Positions 23,400-35,336 of a stretch of DNA of 64,000 nucleotides are shown in pieces. The notes beneath the pieces are model-generated. The model was not told the DNA's origin. It searched no databases and saw nothing but the letters and a program-made list of their open reading frames with translations. Where the stretch lies: positions 97,855,352 through 97,919,351 of the forward strand of contig CM048841.1 of assembly GCA_026545765.1 (NCBI GenBank). Reading direction: 5' to 3'. Position 1 is the first letter of the stretch. Each line of letters starts with the position of its first letter. Source of the DNA: Plantago major (taxonomy: Eukaryota > Streptophyta > Magnoliopsida > Lamiales > Plantaginaceae). The position numbers and the translations under genes are program-made.

Positions 23400-23936
23400 G
23401 ATGAGAAAGTACTAGAAGATAGAAAAAGATTTGTTTTACGAGATGTACTTATCACAACAACAAATAATTGTTCTCTGTCATCTGGGATCCAAGTTGGTGA
23501 AGTAAAATTGAATACACCTCAGCTATCCAGATCTTCTGGTTCAAATTTAGAAGCGTTTGATGAGATGGAAGATGGTCAAGAAGTGTATCAACATTTTTTA
23601 TTGGAAGATAGAGTGTTAGAGAAAGACCCATTGTGGCTTGCATCAGTGGAGAAACTAAATGGAGTTGGCATGATCAACATAGTCTACATGCAAGACGAGT
23701 GTTACCAGCATTACACACACCCAAGTGTGTTAGAGTTTATTGGCAACGTCCGACATGTATTTGATAGAGGAAAGAATGACCCAGCTAGGGAATTGATTAG
23801 ACTTGTGGATGGTCGGTATGTGTTTCCCCAATGTTTGCCTTTGTACGTGATTCTTCAGTTGATGATGACGCGGCTTATGTTTCGAGCACGAATCTTTTCT
23901 GTCCTGGAAAGAATGATGTGGAGTAAATGGCATTAA
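23400..23936 (+). CDS. Unrecognised internal open frame of the small LTR element
   Basis: The frame is open from about 23400 to a stop at 23934-23936, just inside the 3' LTR, giving up to 178 codons. No ATG begins it; the first in-frame ATG lies well inside, at the DEMEDGQ stretch. The predicted protein is acidic in its first half and ends in a hydrophobic, Met-rich part. I see no retroelement or other known domain. It may be a captured host-gene piece or a chance frame. Function unknown. Confidence 0.3.
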   Translation, partial: DEKVLEDRKRFVLRDVLITTTNNCSLSSGIQVGEVKLNTPQLSRSSGSNLEAFDEMEDGQEVYQHFLLEDRVLEKDPLWLASVEKLNGVGMINIVYMQDECYQHYTHPSVLEFIGNVRHVFDRGKNDPARELIRLVDGRYVFPQCLPLYVILQLMMTRLMFRARIFSVLERMMWSKWH

Positions 23937-24228
23937 ATTATATGCAGAATGTCAAGGGTCAAAGTTGTATTTTTCTTTATTTATTAGGACCTTTTTGTTA
24001 TTTACGTTGGTAGCAGTTAGGGTTAGGGTTTATTATTTAAGTACTTCTTCATTGTTTTGTCAGATTAGTTTTAAGATATTATATGAAAAATAGAGGTGGT
24101 CCTCCAAATCTGTCAATTTTCGGTATTCATGTGAATCAACAAATCTTGATCCATCAATTCGCGGTATTCTGTTGAATCAACGAATTTTGAGTTTCTCCTT
24201 TCCGTATCCAACCACGCACGCTGCATCA
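23914..24228 (+). repeat. 3' LTR of the small element
   Basis: The 315-bp partner of 22678-22995. It lacks about three bases near 24007. Confidence 0.9.
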
Positions 24229-24233
24229 CAACT

Positions 24234-26025
24234 AGAGTAGAGATACACGTGAAATTCACGGTTTCACAAAATCTACTTTCCCAGAACAATCATCAATCTA
24301 TTTTCATTGTCAAAAATATAATTTCCAATTATTTTTACAATAAAATGTCTGACAGATTAATTTTTAAATATATAAGGCACTATTTTTTGTAAGAATCTTG
24401 AATATATTTAATATTTAAGTAAGAATTGCCAAAAATGAAAATGGTTAGTTTTGATCGGAAGAAAAAGACTGGTGAAAATGTCAGAACAAAAGTGATTACG
24501 CCAGAGTAATTTTTCTTTTGTAGAATTAACTACAGTTGAAGCACCGCGGTCCCTATGTTGACTTATAAAATTGAATGAAAGAAAACTACTTTCATTCAAA
24601 TAAGTCCTATTTGGAGATATAAGTCCTATTTCACAAAAAAAATACAGAAGGGAAGCATAAAAATTGAAGGGTATCAACCTTAATGTGGACTCACCTTCAT
24701 AAAACCATAAGGTCACCAGATAATATTCAGCATCCCAGTACCACCCACGCGCTGTAAACGAGTCGATTCGAGCCGATTTTTCAGCCCAATCGAACATTAC
24801 TCGTCTGATTTTGATATGTGATCGTGATCGATGATCGTCACATATTTGAGATCGAGATCGGTTCGTCAAGTTATGAAAAAACTCCCAAGCTGATCTAAAA
24901 TGATCGATTTGTGAAAAAATTAAGGATAAAAACATTTATTCTAGTAAATTTGATCAATATATATATTAGATAAGAACCTTTTACAGAACTTCATTATTAT
25001 TCTTCTCTTCTTATTGCTTTTTGACCTAGAACCTTTTCAAGGCAATTACCTACCTATTATTGGAGGTAATTGAACCGTTTATCTTGTAATCCGAAGATTG
25101 ACATTGATTGGGAGATTATCTACATAGCTTTTCGCATCGATTCGTTTCAGTTCTTCAATTCTACCTAGGGTTTGTGACAACGAATGGTAAATTTGTATCA
25201 ATCCATTCGAATCGTTGTTTCTTGCTTTAGATTATGTTTGGAGTCTATTTATATACAATATTGATTATGTCTTCGAATAATATGAGTAGCTAAACACCCC
25301 GATTATGGGGTGGTGACTAATTCAATGTATGCTAGCTAGGGTTCACGAGATTCGAAGTGCATCGAGTTCAGATTACTTGTGCTTTTTAGATTAATCGCAT
25401 ATCTTGCTATTATGTTTGTCAAGCATGCCAGCAAAATCACTGTTAGATTAAGCATTTAATCAATACATCAAAATGTCTTTCGTCATGCTTGATCTAACAG
25501 TTTAGATTGCAAACAGTAATAGTAGGATTAGCTAGATTGATTGTAGCCTAGTGGAATTGACGCCTCCACTAGTGCTATTCGTTTTTTAACTCAAGATTGT
25601 GACAACTTGCGTAATCTATCCTGTGAATCGTATGTATCCTGCTAGCTAGCTTGCTTCACGTTACCACTCCATAATTCTCCTTATTCATATCATTGTCGTT
25701 TAGATTGATTTGTTTTCTAGTTAGATTGCATAAGTAGGTAGATAATATAGAAAAAATTCGCTGCCGAAGCAAACAACCCTTTTACTGCTTTCTTTACTGT
25801 AATTAATATTCGTAAACAAGACTCAGGTTAGTTAAGTCTTTCGAGACCGACCTCGAGGTTAACTCCACTACACTACAGGTTTTCATAGTGTTAGGGATTA
25901 ACTCTTGGCTTAAAACAAATTTAGAACTTTGATTTGACACATCACCTTCCATGCATCCCCCAAAACAAATAAACTAATGCTCAAATAGATTATTATCTGC
26001 ATTCACACTCAAGTCAACAAGACTC
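24234..26025. other. Intergenic DNA, part possibly an old LTR
   Basis: About 24950-25935 has the look of a gypsy LTR (AT-rich TATA-like run, then TTGTGACAACG, CTAGGGTTT, TTTACTGTAATTAAT and CTTTCGAGACCGACCTCGAGG), but no partner copy or border was found. A minus-strand 175-codon frame at 24408-24935 has no recognised domain and low-complexity repeats of RSRS, so it is not called as a gene. Confidence 0.35.
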
Positions 26026-28560
26026 CCAACATTTGTGCACCTCAACGCCTCCAAGTCCAGTTAAGCTCATCAAAAGAAACCTCATAATCACCATACACCT
26101 TCGAACGAGCCTTCACAAGTGCCCTATAATCCTTGGTGTGTATGACACTTCAATTGCATAAAAGTCCAAGAAAAACTTATTTATCTCACTCCCACCCGTA
26201 CACGCAGTAAAGCTCATAGAATCCAAAATCAGATCACACATCAATGTTGTCGCCAAAAAATCACCCTTCTCAACCAACAGTGAAAGAACACATGTATGCT
26301 CATTCATCAACTCTTTGATGTAGAACCAACTATTTGCATCATAACGAAGACCAGTCACTGTCCATTTACACCAATCAGAAGCATGTTTACTGCAAATAGC
26401 TCTCAATTTTTAGGGGTATTCTTCATTATTTTCAACTTGAAACCAATAGCCAACGAGAATTTTGACAATGCAATACGAAAAGCTTGAACCCCACCCAAGA
26501 AAGATTGGCTAACAGCCCTAATCTCCATATGCCAACCAAGAGATAACAGTCTCCTTTCTCTACCCTGCTGCACCCCACCATACAAAACAGCATCATCAAT
26601 GCCTTGCGTGAATGGAAGAGAGCCTGAAACTATGCTACTATGCCCTGAAACTAGTGCACTATGTCCTTAAACTAAGTTACTCATCCCTGAAACTAGTGCA
26701 CTCTGCCCTGAAACTTGCTCACTCTGCCCTAATATTAGGGAATTCTCACTTGAAACCCGGCCTGAAACCAATGTACCACCACCATCAACCAACAACCTAC
26801 TTTGCCCCACACATTCAATCCTACCAACTGATAAGCTCAAATTATACTCTAAATAACTTAAGAGAATAAGCTGTAGTTGTAGACTATGCTTAACTCGGTA
26901 TCGTCTCTAGGGAATTAATCAAGCTACCACAATGAGTGAGAGTAAACAGATTGTTTGTGAGTAACTGATAAGTTTTGGATGTTTTTACTTCTAAAACACA
27001 GATTGAAACATGAAACAGATAAACAGGTTTGATCAAAGAGAGAAGATGAACACAGTAGTAATGATCAAGTAATGCTAATTCGTTCTAGGGCAATCATTCA
27101 TATTTGTCACACGGTTGTTGTACATTAAATCAATCAATTCGATTCAACCAATTGTTCTTAGAATATATTATACTGGAGAAATCGTGAGTCGTCAATTCAC
27201 GATCCTTAAACATGAATAATTTAGAGAATTTAATACGGACTTATTGAATTGAAGGTTTTTACGAAGATTTTATACGAGACTAACCTATATGAGTGATTTT
27301 ATAAACCCTAGAACGAATACGCATAATCTTCACATACTACTGTATTCAAAGGTGTTTAGCTACTCATACTTGAGATTTGCATGCAAAGATTCGTGGTAAT
27401 GAATCATGTGAAACATAGATGAGAAACTCGCATGCAATAACATACAATTCAATCGATAGAGATAAAGAACGAATTGTAAAGAAGAAAGCAATAGAGAAAG
27501 CAATACCAATAATCCTGATGTATAAAATCAATGAATAACCAAGCTCCAGAGATGTCTCTACGTCAATGTCTAAACCTAGTTCCTGAGCTTTTTCGTATGT
27601 AAATCTAGGGTTAAAAGAAGTTATAAGAAAGAATCAAAATTCTAATCTAATAAGGAAAGCAAAACTCTGATCCTGCGCTTCTCGCCGCGGTGGAAGGAAT
27701 AGCTCGCCACGGCAAGCCTTCTTAATCGAAATATATATAGCTCTCGTATAATTTCGCCGCGGCGGACCAATTCATTCGCCGCGGCGAGCTACAATCTTCA
27801 AGACAGGAGCTTCATTCGCAAAATCTCGCCACGACGGACCGATTCCTCCGCCACGGCGAGCCTTCTTTAATCGCAGAAGATATTCATTCGCTAAATCTTG
27901 CCGCGGCGGACTGATTTCCTCGCCGCGGCGAGCCTTCTTGCAATTTCTAGCTCCAAGCTCGTAAAATCTCGTCGCGGCGAGCCATGCTAAGCAGATTGTT
28001 CTCATTTGGCTCAAAAGATATCGATTTCTGCAAAATGTAAACAAAACACCAAAGCGTAAAAACGAACTAAAACGACTATAAAACTAAAGACAAAGACTCA
28101 CAAAGACCGCTAAAAAGGATCAAATGAGACGTTAGAAAATTGTCTCATCACCAACCACAGCAGAGCTAGTTTCAGAACCACCAAACATAGTTTCAGCATG
28201 CCTCACACCAGATCCACTACCACTACCAACATACATTTTCCTACCACCACGAGGAACACGAAAAGAAACAGGATCAACATAAAAAAAACTCCTCAGATCC
28301 AACAACAATCTGCATCTCAACATATTTCATACCATGAATAGTTCATAAGGAAACCATGTTATTCAAATCATCGTCATTAAACCTTTTGTTATCAAGAACA
28401 TAAAAAACCTCGTAGAGTCCAAATCCTTCAATCGAAATTTCTCAATCGCAATCTCCAACAATTTAGAAAACTTGAAACCTCTTTCAATCCCAAAAGCATG
28501 GCTTAGGCCATTACATGTCAAGGAAACCATGAAATCCATGTCGAAAACCTAGAGAGAGAA
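26026..28560 (-). pseudogene. MULE-type (MuDR domain) gene remnant, split by a solo LTR
   Basis: Read on the minus strand, an ATG near 28539 starts a frame resembling the N-terminus of plant Mutator-like transposases. After the solo LTR (26829-28150) it continues with short Ser-Gly repeats (LVSGQSA type), then the MuDR DNA-binding region: FRIALSKFSLAIGFKLKIMKN, a frame change near 26405, and RAICSKH...CKWTVTGLRYDA...WFYIKELMNEHTCV (26113-26406). A stop near 26655, the frame change and a loss of frame near 26130 show decay. The DDE transposase core is not present, so it is truncated near 26030. A domesticated MULE-derived host gene is an alternative origin. Confidence 0.65.
26829..28150 (-). 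mobile_element. Solo LTR of the Athila-like family
   Basis: The 1322-bp segment starts TGATAAGCTCAAATTATAC and ends GACGTTAGAAAATTGTCTCATCA, like the LTRs at 29646 and 37524 and in the same orientation. CCAAC flanks both sides (26824-26828 and 28151-28155), a perfect 5-bp target duplication. No internal part remains, so the rest was lost by LTR-LTR recombination. It carries many copies of a GCCGCGGCGAG-type palindromic word between 27680 and 27985. Confidence 0.93.
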
Positions 28561-29640
28561 ATGAAGGAGAAACCGAGCCACAAACGGAATTAGAGCTCAC
28601 AAAATTAAAATGACCTTTTTTGTAAGCCTTTTATTCAGTAGGTCTCATATGCAAGTCTACCATGTAAAGTGGCTTCTTTATGTACTTTTCTAACATTTTA
28701 ATCATAATTTTAAATTAACTCCACACTTACTATGGTTTGTTTTATGCCTCTGCAAGTATTCGATTGTACAAGCTGCATAATAACTAAGACATGAGTGAAT
28801 ATATATCTATTCTCGATATGATTAGATTGTTTTGGGACATTTAAACTAGCTTTTACGTATGGAACATGAGATTCCCCTTTGCATGTAATCTCTTATTTTA
28901 GCTTCTGTTCTTCTTACATATAGTATACAATTTTGCATTTTTTTCTTCTGTTTTAGATTTCTACTGGTATCCCGTATCCACTACATGCGAGACTAATTCA
29001 GCCAAGCACAGTCGTTGTCCTTTTTGAAAGGGCAGCTCTTCCAACGATATTTTTCTCCATCCATAATACTCGAACACGAGAATTCAGTTAAGTGATCTCA
29101 AATCCTTTACTACTTGAGTCAACAATGATTGCTAAACTTTTTCCTATTTATAACGTGCATAATGTCAATAGGGTTATGCATTTGAAAGGTTCAAAAAATT
29201 AAACTTCCAAGCATTTGAAAGAGGATTAAACTACGCTAAGGGCACACAATTTCGAATAGTTGATCATGAAGCACCTTAATTATAACTTTAAAAAGTAAAC
29301 GTAAGTGATATTGAATTAACTTCTTGTGATATGTAATACAACTTTTGTATTTAACCAGCAAGCATATGTAGATAATTAATTTTACAGAATATAAAAAATT
29401 TACTATGATGATTACTATGATGTGGTCGCTTAGATAACTTATCTAAAGACGTGTGTCTATATTTTTCACATGAAAATTACTGTGTTATTAATCAAAACGT
29501 AGTATGTTGTTAACACCATGTATTTTTTGTATATATGAAAAAACACCAACATTGACAACATATACGTCTGATTAATAACATTTATTTCTTGAAAACATAG
29601 GTTCGTGTTTTGATAAGTTAGTTACAGACTGTCTCTCAGA
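28561..29640. other. AT-rich intergenic DNA, nothing recognised
   Basis: No open frame, repeat border or RNA gene could be supported in this kilobase. Confidence 0.4.
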
Positions 29641-29645
29641 ATACT

Positions 29646-30537
29646 TGATGTGCTCAAATTACTAATTGGAAAACAAGTAGAAAGCAGTTGTTGTAAACAG
29701 ACAATGCTAACCACAGAATCGTTCGCCAAGGAATTAATCAAGCTACGTAGCAGTGAGAGTAAACAGATACTTGCCAGTAACAGTTTGATTGATGGTTTTG
29801 TATACTTCTAACTAGATTGACTAAAGCTAAGATTACGATTAACAATGAGAGAAAGATGAATACAGTAGCAAGATCCAATTATGCTAATTCGAACTAGGGA
29901 TAACACTCATATTTGTCACACGGTTGTTGTACAGTAAATCAATCAATTCGATTCAACCAATTGTTCTTAGAATATATTATACGGGAGAAATCGTGAGTTG
30001 TCAATTCATGATCCTTAAACATGAACAATTTAGAGAATTTAATACGGACTTATCGAATTGAAGGTTTTTACGAAGATTTTATATGAGACTATCCTATATG
30101 AGTGATTTGATAAACCCTAGAACGAATATGCATAATCTTCACATATTACTGTATTCAATGGTGTTTAGCTACTCATAATTGATAATTGCATACAGAGATT
30201 CATGGTAATATATAATCATACGAAACATAGATAAGAAACTCGCATGCAATAACACACAATTCAATCGATAAAGATAAAGAACGAATTGTAAAGAAGAAAG
30301 CAATAGAGAAATCAATACCAATAATCCTGATGTGTAAAATCAATGAATAACCAAGCTCCAAAGATGTCTCAATGTCAATGTCTGAATCTAGGAGCTTTTT
30401 TCAAAAACTAGGTTAAAAGAAGTATGAGGAAAATTTCCCATTATCCTAATTAAAATGGAAAAAAAGCGCAGGAGAAAAAACACGCTCCGCCGCGGCGAGA
30501 GAATTAATAGGCGGGCCGCGGCGGACTCCACTTATCG

Positions 30538-30626
<89 letters not shown>

Positions 30627-31111
30627 TCGCTTGCCGTGGACAAACACCGGGCATGGGCGAGCTCGATGTCAAACTCTCAAAGATTCATAAAATTGCGCCG
30701 CGGCGGGCTAATATCCGAGCTGCGGCGAGAACCACTTCGTGGATTTCCAAGTCGATTCGCAGAATCTCACCGCGGCGAGCCTATCACTGGGCCGCGGCAA
30801 GGACCAATCTCGAAACAGGGGATGGCATTCGCAGAATCACGCCGTGGCGAGCCATCCAATCTTCAAGTCAACTTTCTTCTCCAAAAGCACGCTCCCTCTT
30901 CAAGTACTAATCCGGACTATGATCTCTTCACTTGATTGTAATCCAGCGAAGTCACCTTTCCTCCAAATTGTACCTAAGGGTAAAATCCCTACAAAAACAC
31001 AAACACATTACCACACATAAAAACGCACAAAAACACTATAAAACTAAAGTCAAAGACTATCAAAAGTCGGCTAAAAAGGACAAAATGAGACGTTAGAATA
31101 TTGTCTCATCA
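29646..31111 (-). repeat. 3' LTR of the Athila-like element
   Basis: A 1466-bp LTR from TGATGTGCTC to TTGTCTCATCA. It contains a composite microsatellite, (AC)n about 30539-30577 then (AT)n about 30578-30622, and several GCCGCGGCGAG-type words (30485-30860). It differs from its partner by substitutions and by indels around these repeats. Confidence 0.95.
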
Positions 31112-32432
31112 AAATCTCCAAACCGAACCTTTGCTCGTCCTCGAGCAAACACACAACCTAAACACACTAGACTCTAAACCATGTAGACAAATACAAGAGA
31201 TACAAATCCAAGTAATCGAATCTACCATTGAAAGTATTAAGTCCACCAAATGCAAATGTTTTGTTCTCAAGTAACCTTGGCAGAGAAGTGCACAAATAAT
31301 CCCAAAAAAATCGTTTCTCAAGCAAATAACTCTTAAGTCCAGCACGCTAGTCCCTCACATGAATAATATGCAATCTCTACTCTCTTTGGAAGTGTCCAAT
31401 AGGGTTATTCGCTCAAAAAGTAAACTGGGAAGGTGACTCGCATCACAAGAATGTCTAGACTATCTTATGCTAATGTACTCAAATCAAATGGATCAGAAGG
31501 GACTTTTTCAGAAACAACTTATAACAAAAGTTCAAGGCCTGTGTTGTTCCCTTTTTCACTTTCAAATCAAACATAAAACATTATTGCACTGTATTCAATG
31601 CATGGCCTCATTAGGCTCTTTTATCTCAATTTTTTTACGGGTGTCTGTTTTACCGAAAGTTCGCACTTTTGTGCGTGTCAGTTTGGTATACATGCCATCA
31701 ACCCTCATGATCATATAGCTTTAAGGGCCACGCCGGTATATAGGTAGTATCTGAAACATGCCCAACATGACAGACGGTGATCAACTAAGACCATAGATCC
31801 ACCCCGAGATTAAATTCAGACAGCTTTGGAAACAGCAACAAACTCAAACACAATCAAGCATATAAAGCTCAAAAATTAGTCGTAAACATGTAAGTAACTC
31901 TTCCCCAAACCTGTTCTTTAGAACGGGGTTTAAAAGTTAGAGAACTCAGAATTAAAAGCATGACGTTCGTCATCCCCAAACAAAATGAGTACACATAAGT
32001 ATGAAAAGGCGCAAGTAATTCGTAAAAAACTTGCACATCCCAGGAATCACACAATACAAATGCCGGTACAATATTTTTTCATCGGCTCAGGCTTCTCACG
32101 GCTTTTGGACTAAAGAACTGGACAGACTAGATATTTGCAAGAGAAACAGACCTTAAGGAATTAACAATGCACTAAGCTACTTCCAGTTACATATCAAACA
32201 AAATAAAGGCAATAAGTGGATTTACCACTCACAATAGCTACTCGAAAACTTGGAAAGATAATTCGGACACACGAAAGACTCACGAAAATATGAAAAAACA
32301 CATAGAAACACAGGCAAGAAACTGAAGATCCTCCCATTCCCTGCCCAAACCGAAACTCAAGCATGTCCTCAAGCTAAGAGTGCAAAGATAAAAGGGATCG
32401 AAAGGGTCTGGCCTGTGAAGTACAGTTTAGAG
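31112..32432 (-). other. 3' non-coding region of the Athila-like element
   Basis: About 1.3 kb between pol and the 3' LTR lacks a long open frame, so the env-like gene of many Athila elements is missing or lost. The segment 31641-31782 carries TGTCTGTTTTACCG and CGCACTTTTGTGCGTGT (a small hairpin) and matches, inverted, the LINE 3' UTR at 18816-18950. Confidence 0.7.
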
Positions 32433-35225
32433 TCATGTACAGGACTCGGAGAGTTCGACCACTTCTTCCGGTCGCTCAATGTACCCTTGAAAGTATGGTT
32501 TAACTCGCTGCCCATTAACCTTGAAGGTGGAACCGTAAGCGGAATTCAAGAATTCGATAGCACCATGCGGTGACACATGAATTATCGTGTATGGTCCATC
32601 CCAACACGAACGCAACTTTCCTGGAAACAGTTTAAGACGAGAGTTAAAAACCAAAACTTTCATACCTGGGTGCAAGTCCTTGCGGATTATCCCCTTGTCA
32701 TGATACTCTTTTGTCTTCTGCTTGTAAATCTTTGCATTCTCAAAGGCAAGGTGGCGGAGTTCTTCCAGCTCAGAGATCTGCAGCAATCTTTCTTCCCCAG
32801 CTGCCTGCATTCCGATATTTAGCTCCTTGGTGGACCATGCCGCTTTGTGCTCCAACTCCACGGGAAGATGACAATCTTTGCCATAAACCAACCGGTAGGG
32901 GGTTGTACCAATAACAGTCTTGTAACAAGTTTTGTAAGCCCACAGTGCATCATCTAGCTTGGTTGACCAATCCTTACGATTTGGTTTTACGACCCTTATG
33001 AGAATGCTCTTGATTTGCCTATTGCTGACTTCCACTTGACCTTGCACTCCATACTTCACAAGCAGGTTCGGAAATGAACGGTTAATAAAATGAGATCCGC
33101 CATCGCTAATGATTTCTCTGGGTGTACCAAACCTGCTGAAAATATTCTTGGACAAGAAAGAGAGCACAACTTTGGAATCGTTAGTTCTGGTGGCAATAGA
33201 CTCCACCCACTTAGTCACATAGTCCACAGCAACAAGAATATATTCATTACCATTACTTTTGGGAAAGGGTCCCATAAAGTCAATACCCCACACATCAAAG
33301 GGTTCTACCACAATATTGCTAGTCAAAGGCATCTCATTACGCTTGCTAATGTTACCACTACGCTGACATGCATCACAACTAGCACAAAACTTATGAGCAT
33401 CTTTAAACAGAGAGGGCCAAAAGAAACCTGATTGAAGAACCTTCAGAGCGGTTTTCTTCCCGCCGTAGTGCCCTCCACACTGCATGGTATGACAAAAGGT
33501 GAGAACACTGCCTACTTCACTCTCTGGAATGCAGCGCCGTAGGATGTCATCAGCTCCCTCCTTGAAAAGGTGGGGGTCATCCCAAAAGTAGCCATTAGTT
33601 CGGAGCGCAAAGTTTCTTCTTTCCTGCGAAGACATGTTAGCGGGGAAAACACCTGCAACAAGAAAATTCACAATATCTGCAAACCAAGGCTCTAAGCTAA
33701 CAGAGAATAGGTGCTCATCAGGAAGGTCATCGGGAATAGGTGGGGAAGGGGAGATTGTCTTAGGATCAAGCCTAGATAAATGGTTAGCAACAAGATTATC
33801 TTTACCACACTTATCAACTATTTCACAATCGAACTCCTGTAACATCAAAACCCACCGGATGAGGCGCGGCTTAGAATCACTCTTTGCCATGAGGTGGTGG
33901 ATCGCAGCGTGATCCATGTGGATGATCACTTTGAACCCTTTCAGATACGAACGGAATTTATCCAATGCGAAAAGAACAGCTAGGAATTCTTTCTCAGTTG
34001 TTGTGTAGTTAACCTGCGTAGGGTTAAGTGTCTTGCTGGCATAGTAAATCACATGAAAATGTCCATTTACCCATTGTCCTAAAACAGCACCTAAAGCAAA
34101 ATCAGACGCATCGCACATAATCTCAAAGGGTAAGGACCAGTTAGGAGCAACAACAATGGGAGCGGAAACAAGCTGTTCTTTCAAGATGTTAAAGGCCTGC
34201 ATGCATTTATCATTGAAAACAAAAGGCACATCTTTCATAAGCAAGTTGCTCAAACACTTAGCAATTTCCGAAAAATCCTTAATGAATCTCCTATGAAAAC
34301 CAACATGCCCAATAAAAGATTGAAGCTCTTTCACACAAGTGGGAGGGGGAAGTTTAACAATCACATCAAGCTTTGCTCTATCAACTTCTATCCCACGTTT
34401 TGAGACTACATGCCCTAAGACAATTCCTTCTCTAACCATAAAGTGACTTTTTTCCCAGCTAAGAGTTAAGTTACACTCAATGCAGCGTTTAAGCACTTTA
34501 TCAAGTTTATGTAAGCAATCAGCAAAAGAATCTCCAAAAAGAGAGAAGTCATCCATGAAAACCTCTATAAAATCCTGCACCATGTCAGAAAATATAGAAA
34601 GCATGCATCTTTGAAAAGTAGGAGCGTTACCCAGATCAAAGGCATTCTGCGATAGGCAAAATTCCCATAAGGACAAGTAAATGTCGTCTTCTCCTGATCC
34701 TCCTGAGCAATGGGTATTTGGTAGAAACCTGAAAGACCATCCAAAAAAACAATAGAACTCTCGCCCAGCAAGGCGGTTAAGCATCTCATCAATGAATGGC
34801 AAAGGGAAGTGGTCTTTCTTAGTGGCTGCATTTAGTTTCCTATAGTCAATGCACACACGCCACCCCGTGGTTTTTCTTACCGGGACCTCTATGCCCTTCT
34901 CATTTGTTTCGACAGTAACCCCTGACTTCTTAGGAACTACACGCACAGGACTCACCCATCTACTATCAGCTATGGGGTAAATTATGTCGTGCTCAAGCAT
35001 CTTAAGGATCTCAGTTTTCACTACATCTTGCATGATAGTATTGAGCCTGCGCTGGGGTTGCCTAACAGGTTTAGCATCATCTTCTAAACTTATCCTGTGT
35101 GTGCAACGGGTTTCGCTAATGCCCTTAATGTCTCCAATTCCACATCCTATGGTCGCAGAATTCTCCTTAAGAAGCTCAACTAGTTGGTTCTCTTCTTCCT
35201 TTTGCAATTTCGAAGAGATTATCAC
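32433..35225 (-). pseudogene. pol: Athila-like Pol: RT, RNase H and integrase
   Basis: 930 codons stay open from a GTG at 35225, but the gene is damaged. RT begins normally ([25 protein letters not shown]). An extra T in a T run near 34745 shifts the frame, and a compensating loss near 34650 restores it, so codons about 161-198, which include the motif-A catalytic Asp, are nonsense. The FMDDFSLFG box follows at 223-231. RNase H ([15 protein letters not shown]), the HHCC finger (CDACQR) and the integrase core ([16 protein letters not shown]) are present, but about 13 residues are missing before [11 protein letters not shown]. Frame and position show it once formed one polyprotein with the protease at 35337-36035. 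Confidence 0.88.
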
Positions 35226-35336
35226 AGGTTTGGACCGATTTTCACCAAGGAAAGCATACTTAAGGTGGGATGGGAGTTCCTTAAGGTCAGGCCTAGGGGG
35301 TTCGATCTCCCCAGTATTCCTACTAAGGGAGTCGAT

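Larger units (their letters stand above)
22678..24228 (+). mobile_element. Small non-autonomous LTR retrotransposon, complete
   Basis: The direct repeats 22678-22995 and 23914-24228 are about 94% identical, begin TGATGTGGAG and end CTGCATCA. CAACT flanks both sides (22673-22677 and 24229-24233), a perfect 5-bp target duplication. TGGTATCA (22999-23006), complementary to initiator-Met tRNA, follows the left LTR, and a purine-rich CCTGGAAAGAA precedes the right one. The 918-bp interior has no gag, protease, RT or integrase, so the element depends on enzymes from elsewhere. It is TRIM/LARD-like but larger than a typical TRIM. Orientation follows from primer site and purine tract. Confidence 0.92.

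Noticed and set aside
24408..24935. 175-codon minus-strand frame
   Set aside because: No domain, RSRS-type simple repeats from DNA palindromes, and no partner exon; most likely chance.
24950..25935. Another solo LTR
   Set aside because: The composition is LTR-like, but no TG...CA borders with matching flanks and no second copy were found.
30446..30910. Frames rich in THTH and YIYI or VCVC runs, also at 38259-38669
   Set aside because: They translate the (AC)n(AT)n microsatellites of the LTRs.
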